Below are positions 1 through 9,767 of a DNA stretch of 64,000 nt, piece by piece. The position numbers and the translations under genes are program-made. The notes beneath the pieces were generated by a model, which saw nothing but the letters and a program-made list of their open reading frames with translations, made no database searches and was not told the origin of the DNA. Location of the stretch: contig OV050030.1 in assembly GCA_920105625.2 (NCBI GenBank), positions 101,835,698 through 101,899,697 of the forward strand, read 5' to 3'. The stretch is from Clusia tigrina. Lineage: Eukaryota; Arthropoda; Insecta; Diptera; Clusiidae. The stretch's first letter is position 1; every line of letters starts with the position of its first letter.

Positions 1-1
1 A

Positions 2-1578
2 GTAGCGCTCGTCTCAGGAGTTAAAAAATTCCACAACTACCTTTATGGTCGATCTTTTACACTCGTCACTGATCACCGCCCTTTATTAGGAATCTTCACT
101 ACAAGAAAAGCAGTTCCTAATGTAATTTCGAACACAATGCTACGCCAATCAATTTTTCTCAACGCACACGATTTTAACCTCATACATCGCGCTGGAGCAA
201 AAATTGGCAATGCAGACTTTTTGAGCCGCTGTCCTATCGCGGCAACAACTGAGTCAACATCATCCCAAGATGTTCTCATGATTGAATTATCAGCCGATTC
301 AGTCATAAAGGCACAACAAATTACGTCCCAAACTTCGAAGGATCAGGATCTCTCCAAAGTTTTGAACTGGGTGTTAAGGGGATGGCCTAGCACCAAAATT
401 GAGCGTTCAAGCAGCCTATATCCGTTCTATTGCCGCCGAGATGAACTCTCTGCAAATAGAGGAGTTCTCGTGTGGGGTAACCGTGCAGTTATTCTACCAC
501 CGGCTCGAGCATCTATTCTACGAGCACTTCACGCGCCTCATCCAGGAATCGTCAAGATGAAATCAATGGCTCGCAGTTATGTATCGTGGCCCAACATTGA
601 TGCTGAAATTGAGCATACTGTGAAGTGCATTCCGTGTCAACAGAATAGGAACGAGAAATCGAAAACTGAAGCACACCATTGGGAGTCGGCTAGGACTCCG
701 TGGTCTCGTTTACACATCGACTTTGCCGGCCCTTTTCAAGGCAAGACTTTCTTCTTGGTAGTCGATTCTTTCTCCAAATGGTTGGAGGTCGCAGTTGTTC
801 CGTCTACATCTACGGGAGCTGCAGTCAAGTTACTTCGACAACTGGCTGCCACTCATGGTCTTCCTGATGAGATAGTGTCGGACAATGGCACAGCATTCAC
901 ATCTGCAGAATTCAAAGAATTCATGGACAACAATTTAATTCGCCACATACGCTCTGCTCCGTTTCATTCGGCAACAAATGGGCAAGCAGAACGAATGGTT
1001 CAATCCACGTAGAACTACTTAAAGAAGCTGGAACGAAACACGAACATAGATCTCAGTTTGGCTAGATTCGTGTTCAACCAACACATCACGCCGCATGCAA
1101 CTACAAACCGTACTCCAGCAGAGCTGCTCATGAACCGACAGCTTAAATCGTATTTCGACAAAATACAACCACAGGAAATCACTTTCGGCAAGCTGACCGA
1201 GCCTGCCAGCAACAAATCTTTCATTTCAGGTAGTCCAGTGTGGGCCAGTAACTACGCCGCGGGGCCAAAATGGATCGAGGGACAAGTGTTTGATCAAACT
1301 GGGCCTATATCATACACTGTCCCTCTGACTCCCGGGTCGTCAAGCGTCACCAAGATCAGCTTAGGAATCGTATAGCATCATCGAACGATGCCAACTGTGG
1401 AAGTCCAGCTAGAGAGGACCTATTAACATCGTGTGATCATAGTATTTTGGAGCCTACTAATGAAGCTGAATCTCCGCCAGTAAGTCCACATCCAGTGGCT
1501 CATTCATCACCGGCTCAACCTACACCTCATAGGACCAGCCACAATAGAAAGCCTACGCATTTCTATTCAGGGTGTTAA
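2..1578 (+). pseudogene. Ty3/gypsy pol 3' end: RNase H C-terminus plus integrase, broken
   Basis: This is the 3' end of a pol polyprotein that enters from the left edge. The first 40 codons show the RNase H end, with an intact T-D-H-R-P-L motif (about 86-103). Integrase follows. A zinc-binding H..H and C-x2-C pair lies near 529-645, then the catalytic core with D in H-I-D-F-A-G-P, D in S-D-N-G and E in N-G-Q-A-E. Thirty-five residues separate the second D from E, as usual for retroviral-type integrases. The reading frame has an in-frame TAG at 1010-1012. A frameshift lies around 1320-1345, before an R-H-x-D-Q-L stretch typical of the GPY/F module, and the C-terminal tail ends at TAA 1576-1578. 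It is related to K02A2.6-like/mag-clade elements and clearly differs from the array family to its right. Inactive as it stands. Confidence 0.9.
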
Positions 1579-1582
1579 GGGG
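1577..1582 (+). promoter_or_regulatory. Polypurine tract of the left gypsy element
   Basis: AAGGGG directly precedes a TGTTG LTR start and overlaps the pol stop codon. This is the expected position for the plus-strand primer. The assignment is by position and composition only. Confidence 0.55.
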
Positions 1583-1782
1583 TGTTGTGTATGCTACCGT
1601 ACATCGCTCTATCGTTTGCTAAGTCAGTCGATCAGTGGACGTCAAGCAATACATACACATCGCGCTACGTAGCGAGCATCAATACAACACATACATATAT
1701 ACATTCTCACTGTACATTTATCTGTTCCTCTTCATATGGCAATAAAGATTAATATATATTAAATGTCATTAGCGCACGCATA
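1583..1782 (+). repeat. 3' LTR of the left gypsy element (right border uncertain)
   Basis: The LTR begins TGTTGTG right after the purine tract. It contains TCAGT initiator-like pentamers at 1624 and 1632, a 12-bp palindrome CGCTACGTAGCG at 1663-1674, and an AATAAA polyadenylation signal at 1741-1746. Possible CA ends are at 1768 and 1780. The matching 5' LTR is outside the window, so the right end cannot be fixed. It may be cut by the junction with the array at about 1786. Confidence 0.6.
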
Positions 1783-1785
1783 TTT

Positions 1786-2435
1786 AATAGACACATTAGT
1801 TAGTGATAACGGTTCCCAATTTACGGCAAAAGAATTTAGAAACTTCATGCAAACTAATAAAGTAAGACACGTTTTCACACCCCCAGGCTTCTCAGCAACT
1901 AATGGGCAAGCCGAAAATTTTATTAAAACATTTAAGAAATGTGTGATAGCTAGTTTGAATAATAATATAAATGAGGATATGAACATTATTATTAAGAGAT
2001 TTCTTTTTGATTATCGGTCTGCTAAGCATTGCGCTACTGGGGGATCGCCAGCGAAAGTTATGTTGGGTAGAGAATTAATTAATCGATTCAGTCTTCTAAC
2101 AACTACCTACAGTAAAAGATAAAATAAAGGCAAATCAATGGTCAAATAAAATAAACCATAGGGGCTCTAGAAGTGTTTATTTTAATGAAGGGCAAAGCAA
2201 ACAACAACGCAAGTCCGCGAACTTATACTTGCATTATAACTCGAAATAATAGGGTGATAAAACGCCATGTTGACCAAATGATTTCGGGTACACATGATAC
2301 ATCACCACAAAATCAGAAGGAGAAAATTATAACGCAAGGGAGCCTATGAACACAGCCGAAGCCCCGGTCCCCGAAACAATACGATCTCCAATGATCGAGA
2401 TGACTGAAAACACATTGGGGGAGAGGAGGTGCTAG
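1786..2435 (+). pseudogene. U0 integrase fragment
   Basis: The catalytic D of S-D-N-G and the E of N-G-Q-A-E are present, but the first catalytic D is upstream of the truncation. The core frame stays open to a TAA near 2120. A GPY/F-like C-terminal module ending in R-H-V-D-Q-M (about 2174-2435) follows after stops. It carries a one-base deletion near 2307 relative to the other units. Confidence 0.85.
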
Positions 2436-2627
2436 CCGGGATGCAAAAGCCGCGCCCACGTAAATGTAAGCGAATTATTAATTATAAACAATGAAGAGAT
2501 CTGAAGTGATAAAATTATATATCCTAATATTTGAATTGTATTTTAAGCACCAAATTGAAGTTATGATATTGCTTTTCAAAGATTATAACTCTTTTCAAAT
2601 TTGTGCTTCCCAGCTGAAGTAGGGAGT
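1786..2627 (+). mobile_element. U0: truncated first unit of the gypsy tandem array
   Basis: Sequence matching the array family starts abruptly in the middle of integrase at about 1786, just before the S-D-N-G codons. It continues through the integrase C-terminus and the 3' untranslated stretch to the next LTR. Everything 5' of this point (LTR, gag, PR, RT, RNase H) is missing. The left neighbour is the LTR of an unrelated gypsy element, so this is the left edge of the array. Confidence 0.9.
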
Positions 2628-2799
2628 TGTAGAGTATTATGCTTCATACTAGTATCTACATTAAGTGGCAAGGCGATATAATGCTGCGCGCCATCTATGT
2701 TTAAGCTTTATTAATTAAGTGCGCTCTGTATTGTACATACCTTGTTGGTAATATTAAGTAAAGAGATTGAACTGTCTAGAATTAACCTCTAACCACTCA
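2628..2799 (+). repeat. U1 LTR
   Basis: A proposed 172-bp LTR starts TGTAGAG after a purine-rich AAGTAGGGAG and ends CA two bases before the PBS. Borders are inferred from TG..CA, the purine tract and the PBS, because each unit has only one LTR and no flanking pair is available to compare. Roughly ten substitutions separate it from the U2 LTR. Confidence 0.6.
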
Positions 2800-2801
2800 A
2801 G

Positions 2802-2814
2802 TGGCGACGAGGAT
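2802..2814 (+). promoter_or_regulatory. U1 primer binding site, tRNA-Ser(GCU) type
   Basis: TGGCGACGAGGAT is complementary to the 3' end of animal tRNA-Ser(GCU), whose acceptor stem and CCA end read ATCCTCGTCGCCA (recalled, not searched). tRNA-Ser priming is known in mag-clade elements. Intact in U1. Confidence 0.75.
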
Positions 2815-2875
2815 AAAATACGCAATCAAAAATAAACAAAAATATTAAAATACAGCCTAAAAATTAAAGAAAAAA

Positions 2876-3686
2876 ATGATCGGCGCAAGTGCAAGCGGTG
2901 TAATCGACAGCGTGTTGGTAGCTACCACAACAACTGCCACGATTTTAAGGAAATTTCGACCTGGTGTGAACAGTTAGAGAAGCGGGTAAGAAGTACTAGA
3001 CTCGCATTTTACGCAGGCATCGTGTCAAGAACCGGTAATTAAAACTTCGGTTCTGCTAACAGCTATTGGCTTAGAGGCTTACGAATTGCTACGGGATTTG
3101 TGTGACCCAGATTTCCCAGCAAAGAAAGATTATGAGGTGATGTGCAATTTTTCGGGAGAGGCGCATATTTTTCGAAGCGACACGAGGGACAGGCGAAGAA
3201 GTATCCATGTGGTTCGCCCGGCTAAAAAAATTTGGCAACCTGCAAGTTTGGTTTCCATTTGGATGCTTTCGTGTAAATAAATTTGTAACAGGCCTGGATG
3301 GAAGCGTTTTTGAACGGTTATGCGAAGAAGACGAAAAGCCGAAATTGGATCGTGCACTTAAATTAGACATAATGCCAGAGGCCAAAACACATTCACAATA
3401 ACTACAACGTATCGAAGAAAGTGAGGTTATTGTTGCTTTTTGTGTCAGAGTGCAACTCACATGTTTTTCAAGGGAGAGGCAATCGAAATCACCCCACATG
3501 CGGCAGCAGTAGAAACAGCTATGGCAACAATAACAATCGAAACAGCTATAAAAACAACAACAATAGCAGCAAAAAGAAGGCAAAATGCAAGCATTGCTGC
3601 TGGAGAAATCATGCAAGTGAGAATTGCAGGTTTAGGGAAGCAGCTGCAATAAGTGTGGTAAAGTCGGGCATTTGGCAAGTATTCGC
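2876..3686 (+). pseudogene. U1 gag remnant
   Basis: The ATG at 2876 follows the leader. A capsid-like segment (L-R-D-L-C-D-P, then W-F-A-R-L-K-K-F and L-D-G-S-V-F-E-R-L) is split over frames. An Asn/Ser-rich linker leads to two CCHC zinc knuckles, the RNA-binding part of nucleocapsid. The last Cys of the second knuckle is Arg (cgc, 3684-3686). A deletion of about 35 bp near 3144 and several frameshifts make it non-functional. Confidence 0.8.
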
Positions 3687-3754
3687 AATAAAAAGCAAAT
3701 ACATTTCTTAAATAATAACAAAGTGTAACCGGCAGCACTTCTTCTCACCCATTT

Positions 3755-3840
3755 ATGATCCAGGCATTACTCAATGTAGTATATTTGAAGTTCGTACTGG
3801 ATCTAGGTGCTGCGTGTTCGTTCTTATCAAAACTTTTTAA
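3755..3840 (+). pseudogene. U1 protease fragment (5' part)
   Basis: The retroviral-type aspartic protease core is recognisable, but D-T-G is D-L-G here (3800-3808), removing the conserved Thr. The domain is cut by the mariner. About 85 bp between the zinc knuckles and the protease are also missing, probably by short-homology deletion. Confidence 0.75.
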
Positions 3841-3977
3841 ATTTCGCAGGCTACGAATGTTCGATTTTCGATCTTTTTGTTGGATTATGTTGGTAATCAT
3901 GACCCTCACTTATGTTGAGAATCTCGGCCATTTTGAATGCTCAGTCAGTTTTTGACAGCTATTGTGCGTGGACGTGT
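3840..3977 (+). repeat. Mariner left inverted repeat, outer end missing
   Basis: It pairs as an inverted copy with 4898-5060. Its outer edge joins gypsy sequence through a short AAATT shared by both partners, consistent with a deletion after insertion. Confidence 0.8.
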
Positions 3978-3978
3978 T

Positions 3979-4880
3979 TTAGCTTGTCTTCCATTTTTGT
4001 CTCTCCTCAATCGTGGCGTAGCCTCGTCCTTTCATGGGCCTTTTCAGTTTCGGGAAGAAGAAAAAGTCAAAGGAGGCCAGGTCTGGGGAATACGGTGGCT
4101 GCGGCAGTGTTGTTTTTGGCCAAAACTTCGCGAACAAGTAATGATGTGTGAGCAGGGGCATTATCATGATGCAAAAGCCAATTTTTGTTCTCCCACAAAT
4201 CCGGGCGTTTCTGGCGGATTGCTTCTCGAAAATTGCGCATCACTTGAAGATAATATTCCTTATTAACCATTCTACCCTGCGGCAAGAATTCAAAATGCAC
4301 CACGCCCCTGCAATCAAAGAAAAATGTCAGCAAAACCTTCACATTCGACCGAACTTGGCATGCTTTTTCGGTCTTGGCTCATGCGGCAGCTTCCATTGGG
4401 ATGATTGAGCTTTGGTTTCTACGTCATAACCATAGACCCATAATTCGTCACCAGTTATGACTCTCTGCTGCAAATTTGGGTCGTCACGGACAGATTCCAA
4501 CAGCTCCTGAGCAATGTTAATGCGATGCTGTTTTGGGTCGAAATTGAGTAATTTTGGTACGAATTTTGCGGCGACCCGCCTCATGCCCAAACTTTTGGTG
4601 ATAATCGAATGACACGAGACAATCGATATATTTAGGTCCTCAGCAGCTTCTCTGACAGTGATTCGACGATTGGCCAATACTAGTTTCGTCTGTTGTTGAC
4701 GTGCTCGGGCGTCCGGAACGCTCTTCGTCGCTCACATCTTCTCGGCCCTCTGAAAACATTTTGTACCACCAATAAACGTTGCTTTTGTCCAAAGTAACTT
4801 CGCCGTATGCAACAGTCAACATTCGGAATAGTTCCGCGTACTTTGTTGTTTTTCACACAAAATTTTAAACAAATTCTTTT
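3979..4880 (-). pseudogene. Mariner transposase, multiply frameshifted
   Basis: A Tc1/mariner transposase that would cut at TA sites and bind its own inverted repeats. Recognisable in order on the minus strand: an N-terminal stretch (about 4880-4800), a helix-turn-helix region with R-I-T-V-R-E-A-A-E-D (4677 down), T-G-D-E with the first catalytic Asp, H-H-D-N-A-P-A-H with the second, and Y-S-P-D-L-A followed by F-D with the third. Thirty-four residues fall between the second and third Asp (D34D), the mariner signature. The frame breaks near 4820, 4660, 4340 and 4150, so no functional protein is made. Confidence 0.85.
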
Positions 4881-4897
4881 TCGGGATAGACAAAAAT

Positions 4898-5060
4898 CGA
4901 CACGTCCACGCATAATAGCTGTCAAAAACTGACTGAACATTCAAAATGGCCGAGATTGTCAACATAAGTTAGGGTCATGAGTACCAACATAACGCCAAAA
5001 AAAATCGAACTTCGAGCCCGCGAAAATTCAAAATTCGCGATACGTTTTGAACAAACCTCG
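4898..5060 (-). repeat. Mariner right inverted repeat, complete
   Basis: Read inward on the minus strand it starts CGAGGTTTGTTC. The adjoining TA at 5061-5062 matches the TA in the undisturbed protease of other units, for example at about 9552. Confidence 0.8.
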
Positions 5061-5062
5061 TA

Positions 5063-5242
5063 TAATGGCAATTACATCAAGATTCTTCATGAGTTTAATG
5101 CAATTCGGGTGATTGTAAGTGAAACGCAGAGTCCACCGATTTTGGGGGGCATTTGATGTTGTTTTTTGGCATCGCGCTTTCAAAGGTAAATACAGTTAAT
5201 AAGTGCGAAGATGTTATGGGAAGGCTAAACAACGATTTTTCT
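5063..5242 (+). pseudogene. U1 protease 3' part and linker to RT
   Basis: This continues the protease interrupted by the mariner, with frameshifts and a stop (TAA in the ..TTTTCTTAAG.. string near 5243) that is shared with U3-U9 and absent from U10-U15. Confidence 0.7.
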
Positions 5243-5881
5243 TAAGTTTTTGAGGAAGATTTAGAGAAGTACAATGTGAGCAAGGTAAATTTAACAGTGA
5301 AAGAGGGAGCGAAGCGTATTTTTTGCAAATCGAGACCGATTCCTTTGACATGGAGTAAGCAAGTTGAACAGCAATTAAATGACTTTGTGGAAAAGGGTGT
5401 ATTAGTACCAGTAGACAATTCGGATTGGGGTACTCCGTTGGTACCAGTCCTTAAGCCCAATGGAGAGTTGCGTATCTGTAGTGATTATAAAACCACCATA
5501 AATAAATATTTGTCAGAGGTCAAATATCCATTGCCACGAATTGAAGAGTTGTTCTCGTCACTCCGAGGGCGATATTATTCAAAGTTGGATTTAGCTAACG
5601 CTTATAATCAACTAGTCTTAGATAAATCTTCACAACTTTTGAGCGCATGGAGTACACATAGGGGCATATTTGGGATGACTCGTTTTCCTTTTGGAATTAG
5701 GCCTGCTGCGGCTATTTTCCAAACGACAATAGAAAATGTTCTCCGCCGTATACCAAACGTCGTAAATTATTTACACGACATAGACATTGCTGGAAATACT
5801 CGAGAAGAATATATTGAAACTATAGAGAGAGTATTGCGAAAGCGAAGCTGTAGGGTTACGGCTAAGTCCAACCAACTATAA
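5243..5881 (+). pseudogene. U1 reverse transcriptase, motif C Asp replaced by His
   Basis: The longest RT frame in the array, about 200 codons from 5276. It has P-N-G-E-L-R-I-C-S-D-Y, motif A with its catalytic Asp (K-L-D-L-A-N-A-Y, gat 5588-5590), motif B (F-G-I-R-P-A-A-A-I-F-Q) and motif C as Y-L-H-D (cac 5774-5776). Ty3/gypsy RTs have Y-L-D-D there, and both Asp residues bind catalytic metal, so polymerase activity should be lost. The frame ends at a stop at 5879-5881, before the connection domain. Confidence 0.9.
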
Positions 5882-5882
5882 T

Positions 5883-6586
5883 TTTTTTTAAAAACAAAGT
5901 TTCCTATTTCGGATTGAAAATAGATCAAGAGGGTCTAAGGACTAATAAAGACAAGAGTTTTGCCGGTTTTAAAAGCACCAATTCCCCAATTGGTAACGCA
6001 AGTTAGTGCTTTTGTGGGCCTCGTGAATTATTATTCGAAATTCATCCCTAATTTCGCAAACGAAATGGCGCCCTTATACGCATTGTTGAAGAAAAATGTA
6101 GAATTTAAATGGGACAAATCGTGCCAACTGGCGTACGATCTTCTGAAGCATGAAGTTACTTCTGAAAGAGTTCTTACTCATTTTGATCGCACCAAGCCGA
6201 TAGGGATAACAACGGATGCGTCCAATGTGGCAGTGGCTGGAATTCTTCCACATATTTTTCCAGATGGCGATAGAAAGCCTATTGCATTTGTTTCACGTGC
6301 ACTCTCAGTAGCTGAACGAAATTGCAGTACAGTGCAAAAAGAGGCGTTAGCTATAGTGTTTAGCGTACCTAAGCTACGGCATTACTTGTTAGCAAACCAC
6401 AAGCCACTATTAACTATTTTTGGAGAAAATAAAGGTGTTCCTATAAGGGTACCGGCGCGAATTCAGCGCTGGGCGAATACCCTATCAGGCTTCGACTATA
6501 CGATTCGTTACGTGAAGGGACAATTTTGCAGATCACCTTGCACGTCTACCACAAACATTTTCATCACGAAGCAATTTGGAAGATAA
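5883..6586 (+). pseudogene. U1 RT connection and RNase H, third acidic residue missing
   Basis: The connection (F-V-G-L-V-N-Y-Y-S-K-F) leads into RNase H with D-A-S and K-E-A-L-A-I. The usual segment ending T-D-H-K-P-L is shortened to L-L-A-N-H-K-P-L, so about seven residues and the catalytic Asp are absent. An extra A near 5951 shifts the frame at the entry. Unlike U2-U15 there is no inserted G at the K-H-E-V-T-S junction, so this frame runs on. Five bases are missing near 6518, and the tail is out of frame. Confidence 0.87.
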
Positions 6587-6632
6587 TTATATAAATATCA
6601 TTAGCAACAATAATCAGCTGTGTTTAAATTTT

Positions 6633-7140
6633 GAAACAGTTGGCAAGGAAACATCTAGAGATCCATGTTTGTCTAAATTAAAAGAAGCAATTCAGCAAGG
6701 TGCGCCTACTTAAGAGGGATGATTTTAAAGCATTTAAAGGCAAGGAAGATGAATTGTCAGTAGAGTATGCATATATTTTATGGGGGTAGAGAAGCGTTGT
6801 GCCACCAAAGTTGCGAAGAAAGGTGATGGAAGAGTTACATCGGTGTCACATTTGGGAATTGTGACAACAAAAGCCTTAGCTCGTTAGAAACAGTTGGCAA
6901 GGAAACATCTAGAGATCCATGTTTCTCTAAGTAAAAAGACGCAATTCAGCAAGGTGTGCCTGCTTAAGGGGGATGATTTTAAAGCATTTAAAGGCAAGGA
7001 AGATGAATTGTCAGTAGAGTATGTATATATTTTATGGGGGTATAGAAGCGTTGTGCCACCAAAGTTGCGAAGAAAGGTGATGGAAGAGTTACATCGGTGC
7101 CACATTTGGGAATTGTGACAACAAAAGCCTTAGCTCGTTA
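6633..7140 (+). repeat. 254-bp tandem duplication at the RNase H-integrase border of U1
   Basis: Segments 6633-6886 and 6887-7140 are direct repeats covering the integrase N-terminal zinc finger region. They differ at several sites. The first has an open L-K-E-A-I-Q reading where the second has the base change found in all later units, so the two copies may descend from different units. Confidence 0.88.
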
Positions 7141-8056
7141 GATAGATAGTGACATAGAGACGCTTATTTTAAATTGCGTTCCTTGTAAAAGAATGCAAGC
7201 AAGCCCAGAAAAGAGCGCCATAATTCCTTGGTGCTCGGCGGAGTCAACCTGGTAAGAATACATGTGGATTTTGCGGGTCCCACAATATACGTTTATTTCT
7301 TGGTGATAGTCGATTTATTTTCGAAATGGTTCGAAGTTTTCAAAGTTAAAAATATTACTACCACATTTACAATATCGAAACTTAGAGAGGTATTTTGTAG
7401 ATTTGGCCATATAGACACATTAGTTAGTGATAACGGTTCCCAATTTACGGCAAAAGAATTTAGAAACTTCATGCAAGCTAATCAAGTAAGACACGTTTTC
7501 ACACCCCCAGGCTTCTCAGCAACTAATGGGCAAGCCGAAAATTTTATTAAAACATTTAAGAAATGTGTGATAGCTAGTTTGAATAATAACATAAAGGAGG
7601 ATATGAACATTATTATTAAGAGATTTCTTTTTGATTATCGGTCTGCTAAGCATTGCGCTACTGAGGGATCGCTAGCGAAAGTTATGTTGGGTAGAGAATT
7701 AAGAAATCGATTCAGTCTTCTAACAACCACCTACAGTAAAATATAAAATAAAGGCAAATCAATGGTCAAATAGACCCATAGGGGCTCTAGAAATGTTTAT
7801 TTTAATGAAGGGTAAAGCAAACAACAAAGCAGATCCGCGAATTTATACTTGCATTATAACTCGAAATAATAGGGTGATAAAACGCCATGTTGACCAAATG
7901 ATTTCGGGTACACGTGATACTTCACCAACAAAATCAGAAGGAGAAAATTATAACGCAAGGGAGCCTATGAACACAGCCGAAGCCCCGGTCCCCGAAACAA
8001 TACGTTCTCCAATGAGCGAGATGACTGAAAACACATTGGGGGAGAGGAGGTGCTAG
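7141..8056 (+). pseudogene. U1 integrase
   Basis: The zinc finger keeps C-V-P-C (near 7175-7188) but has lost the bases between A-L-A-R and I-D-S-D and carries a stop there. The core frame 7228-7746 keeps D-F-A-G-P, S-D-N-G and N-G-Q-A-E, so the catalytic D, D35E triad is present. The C-terminal GPY/F-like module (7793-8056) is separated by stops at 7744-7773. Confidence 0.88.
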
Positions 8057-8246
8057 CCGGGATGCAAGAGCCGCGTCCACGTAAATGTAAGCGAATTATT
8101 AATTATAAAAAATGAAGAGATCTGAAGTGATAAAATTATATATCTTAATATTTGAATTGTATTTTAAGCACCAAATTGAAGATATGATATTGCTTTTCAA
8201 AAATTATAAGTCTTCTAATTTGTGCTTCCCAGCTGAAGTAGGGAGT

Positions 8247-8418
8247 TGTAGAGTATTATGCTTAATACTAGTATCTATATTAAGTGGCAAGGCGATGTAA
8301 TGCTGCGCGCCATCTAGGTTTAACCTTTATTAATTAAGTGCGCTCCGTATTGTACATATCTTGTTGGTAATATTAAGTAAAAAGATTGACCTGTCTAGAA
8401 TTAACCTCTAACCACTCA
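8247..8418 (+). repeat. U2 LTR
   Basis: 172 bp, TG..CA. A perfect 7-bp stem with 4-base loop (AGTATTATGCTTAATACT) sits at its 5' end, and a version with one loop change recurs in the other LTRs. Confidence 0.6.
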
Positions 8419-8420
8419 AG

Positions 8421-8433
8421 TGGCGACGAGGAT
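8421..8433 (+). promoter_or_regulatory. U2 primer binding site, intact
   Basis: TGGCGACGAGGAT, tRNA-Ser(GCU) type, as in U1. Confidence 0.75.
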
Positions 8434-8494
8434 AAAACACGCATTCAAAAATAAAATAAAATATTTAAATACAGCCTGCAAATTAAAGAAAAAA

Positions 8495-9340
8495 ATGATC
8501 GGCGCAAGTGCAAGCGGTGTAATCGGCAGCGTGTTGTTAGCTACCACAACAACTGCCACGAATTCAAGGGAATTTCGAACTGGTGTGGACAGTTAGAGAA
8601 GCGGGTAAGGAGCACTAGACTCGCATTTTACGCAGGCGTCGTGTCAACAACCAGTAATTAAAACTTCGGTTCTGCTAACAGCTATTGGTTTAGAGGCTTA
8701 CGAATTGCTACGGGATTTGTGTGACCCAGATTTGCCAGCAAAGAAATAGTACGAGGTGCTGTGCAATTTAATGGAGCGCCACTATTCGAAACCAATTATC
8801 ATTTTTCGGGAGAGGCGCATATTTTTCGAAGCGACACGAGGGACAGGCGAAGAAGTATCCATGTGGTTCGCCCGGCTAAAAAAATTTGCAAACACTGCAA
8901 GTTTGGTTCCCAGTTGGATGTTTTCATGCAAAATAAATTTGTAACAGGCCTGGATGGAAGCGTTTTTGAACGGTTATGCGAAGAAGGCGAAGAGCCGAAA
9001 TTAGATCGGGCACTTAAATTAGACATAATGCCAGAGGCCAAAACACATTCACAATAACTACAACGTATCGAAGAAAGTGAGGTTATTGTTGCATTTTGTG
9101 TCAGAGTGCAATTCACATGGTATCAAGGGAGGGGCAATCGAAATCACCCTACGTACGGCAGCAGTAGAAAAAGCTATGGCAACAACAACAATCGAAACAG
9201 CTATAATAACAACAACAATAGCAGCAAAAAAAGGCAAAATGCAAGCATTGCGGATGGAGAAATCATGCAAGTGAGAATTGCAGGTTTAGGGAAGCAGCTG
9301 CAATAAGTGTGGTAAAGTCGGGCATTTGGCAAGTATTTGC
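8495..9340 (+). pseudogene. U2 gag remnant
   Basis: ATG at 8495. Capsid-like sequence is split between the frames of 8756-8944 and 8761-9057 by a frameshift near the A-R-L-K-K-F codons. An in-frame TAG at 8746-8748 replaces the Asp codon seen in U1. Two CCHC knuckles in different frames end at 9340. Confidence 0.8.
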
Positions 9341-9348
9341 ACTAAAAA

Positions 9349-9388
9349 GCCGGTTACACTATAAATGTCCATTTATGGTGTAACCGGC
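9349..9388 (+). repeat. 40-bp near-perfect hairpin in U2
   Basis: 19-bp arms (9349-9367 and 9370-9388) with one mismatch and a 2-base loop. The right arm is normal unit sequence just upstream of protease. The left arm is its inverted copy and replaces the spacer present in U3-U5. Confidence 0.9.
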
Positions 9389-9767
9389 AGCACTTCTTCT
9401 CACCCATTTATGATCGAGGCATTACTCAATGGAGTATATTTGAAGTTCGTACTGGACCTAGGTGCACCGTGTTCGTTCTTATCAAAACATATGTTTGATC
9501 AATATTTTTAAATTGAAAAACTGTTGGCATGTAAGGACACGTTAGTGGCTTATAATCGAAATTACATCAAGATTCTTCATGAGCTTAATGCAATTCGGGT
9601 GATTGTAAGTGAAACGCAGAGTCCACCGATTTTGGGGCGGCATTTGATGTTGTTTTTTGGCATCGCGCTTTCAAAGGTAAATACAGTTAATAAGTGCGAA
9701 GCATGTTATGGGAAGGCTAAAAACAAATTTTTCTCAAGGTTTTTAGGAAGATTTAGAGAAGTACAAT
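9389..9767 (+). pseudogene. U2 protease
   Basis: The active-site triplet reads D-L-G followed by A-P instead of D-T-G-A. A stop follows at about 9508 and frameshifts occur near 9700-9740. Confidence 0.8.

Larger units (their letters stand above)
3840..5060 (-). mobile_element. Mariner element with long inverted repeats, nested in U1
   Basis: About 1.2 kb, inserted in opposite orientation to the array. Its inverted terminal repeats are long: the right one spans about 4898-5060 and about 140 bp of it is matched at the left end (3840-3977). The right end reads ..CCTCG followed by TA, continuing into protease sequence, which fits TA target-site insertion. The left end lacks roughly the outer 35 bp of the inverted repeat as well as flanking gypsy sequence, so the element cannot be mobilised. 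Confidence 0.9.
2628..8246 (+). mobile_element. U1: gypsy unit with nested mariner
   Basis: This is the oldest-looking full unit, about 5.6 kb. It is longer than the others because a mariner sits in its protease region and a 254-bp segment is duplicated before integrase. It keeps several ancestral states that later units lost: an intact PBS, a gag ATG, the K-K-D-Y codons where U2 onward have a stop, RT motif A D, no extra G at the RNase H entry, and C-x2-C in the integrase zinc finger. Its own damage includes a 35-bp gag deletion near 3144. Confidence 0.93.

Noticed and set aside
1058..1375. A separate small gene starting at the ATG at 1058
   Set aside because: It is in the same frame as the upstream integrase, separated only by the TAG at 1010-1012, and continues the same domain.
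3937..4408. Plus-strand frames inside the mariner
   Set aside because: The transposase motifs are all on the minus strand, so the plus frames are shadows.
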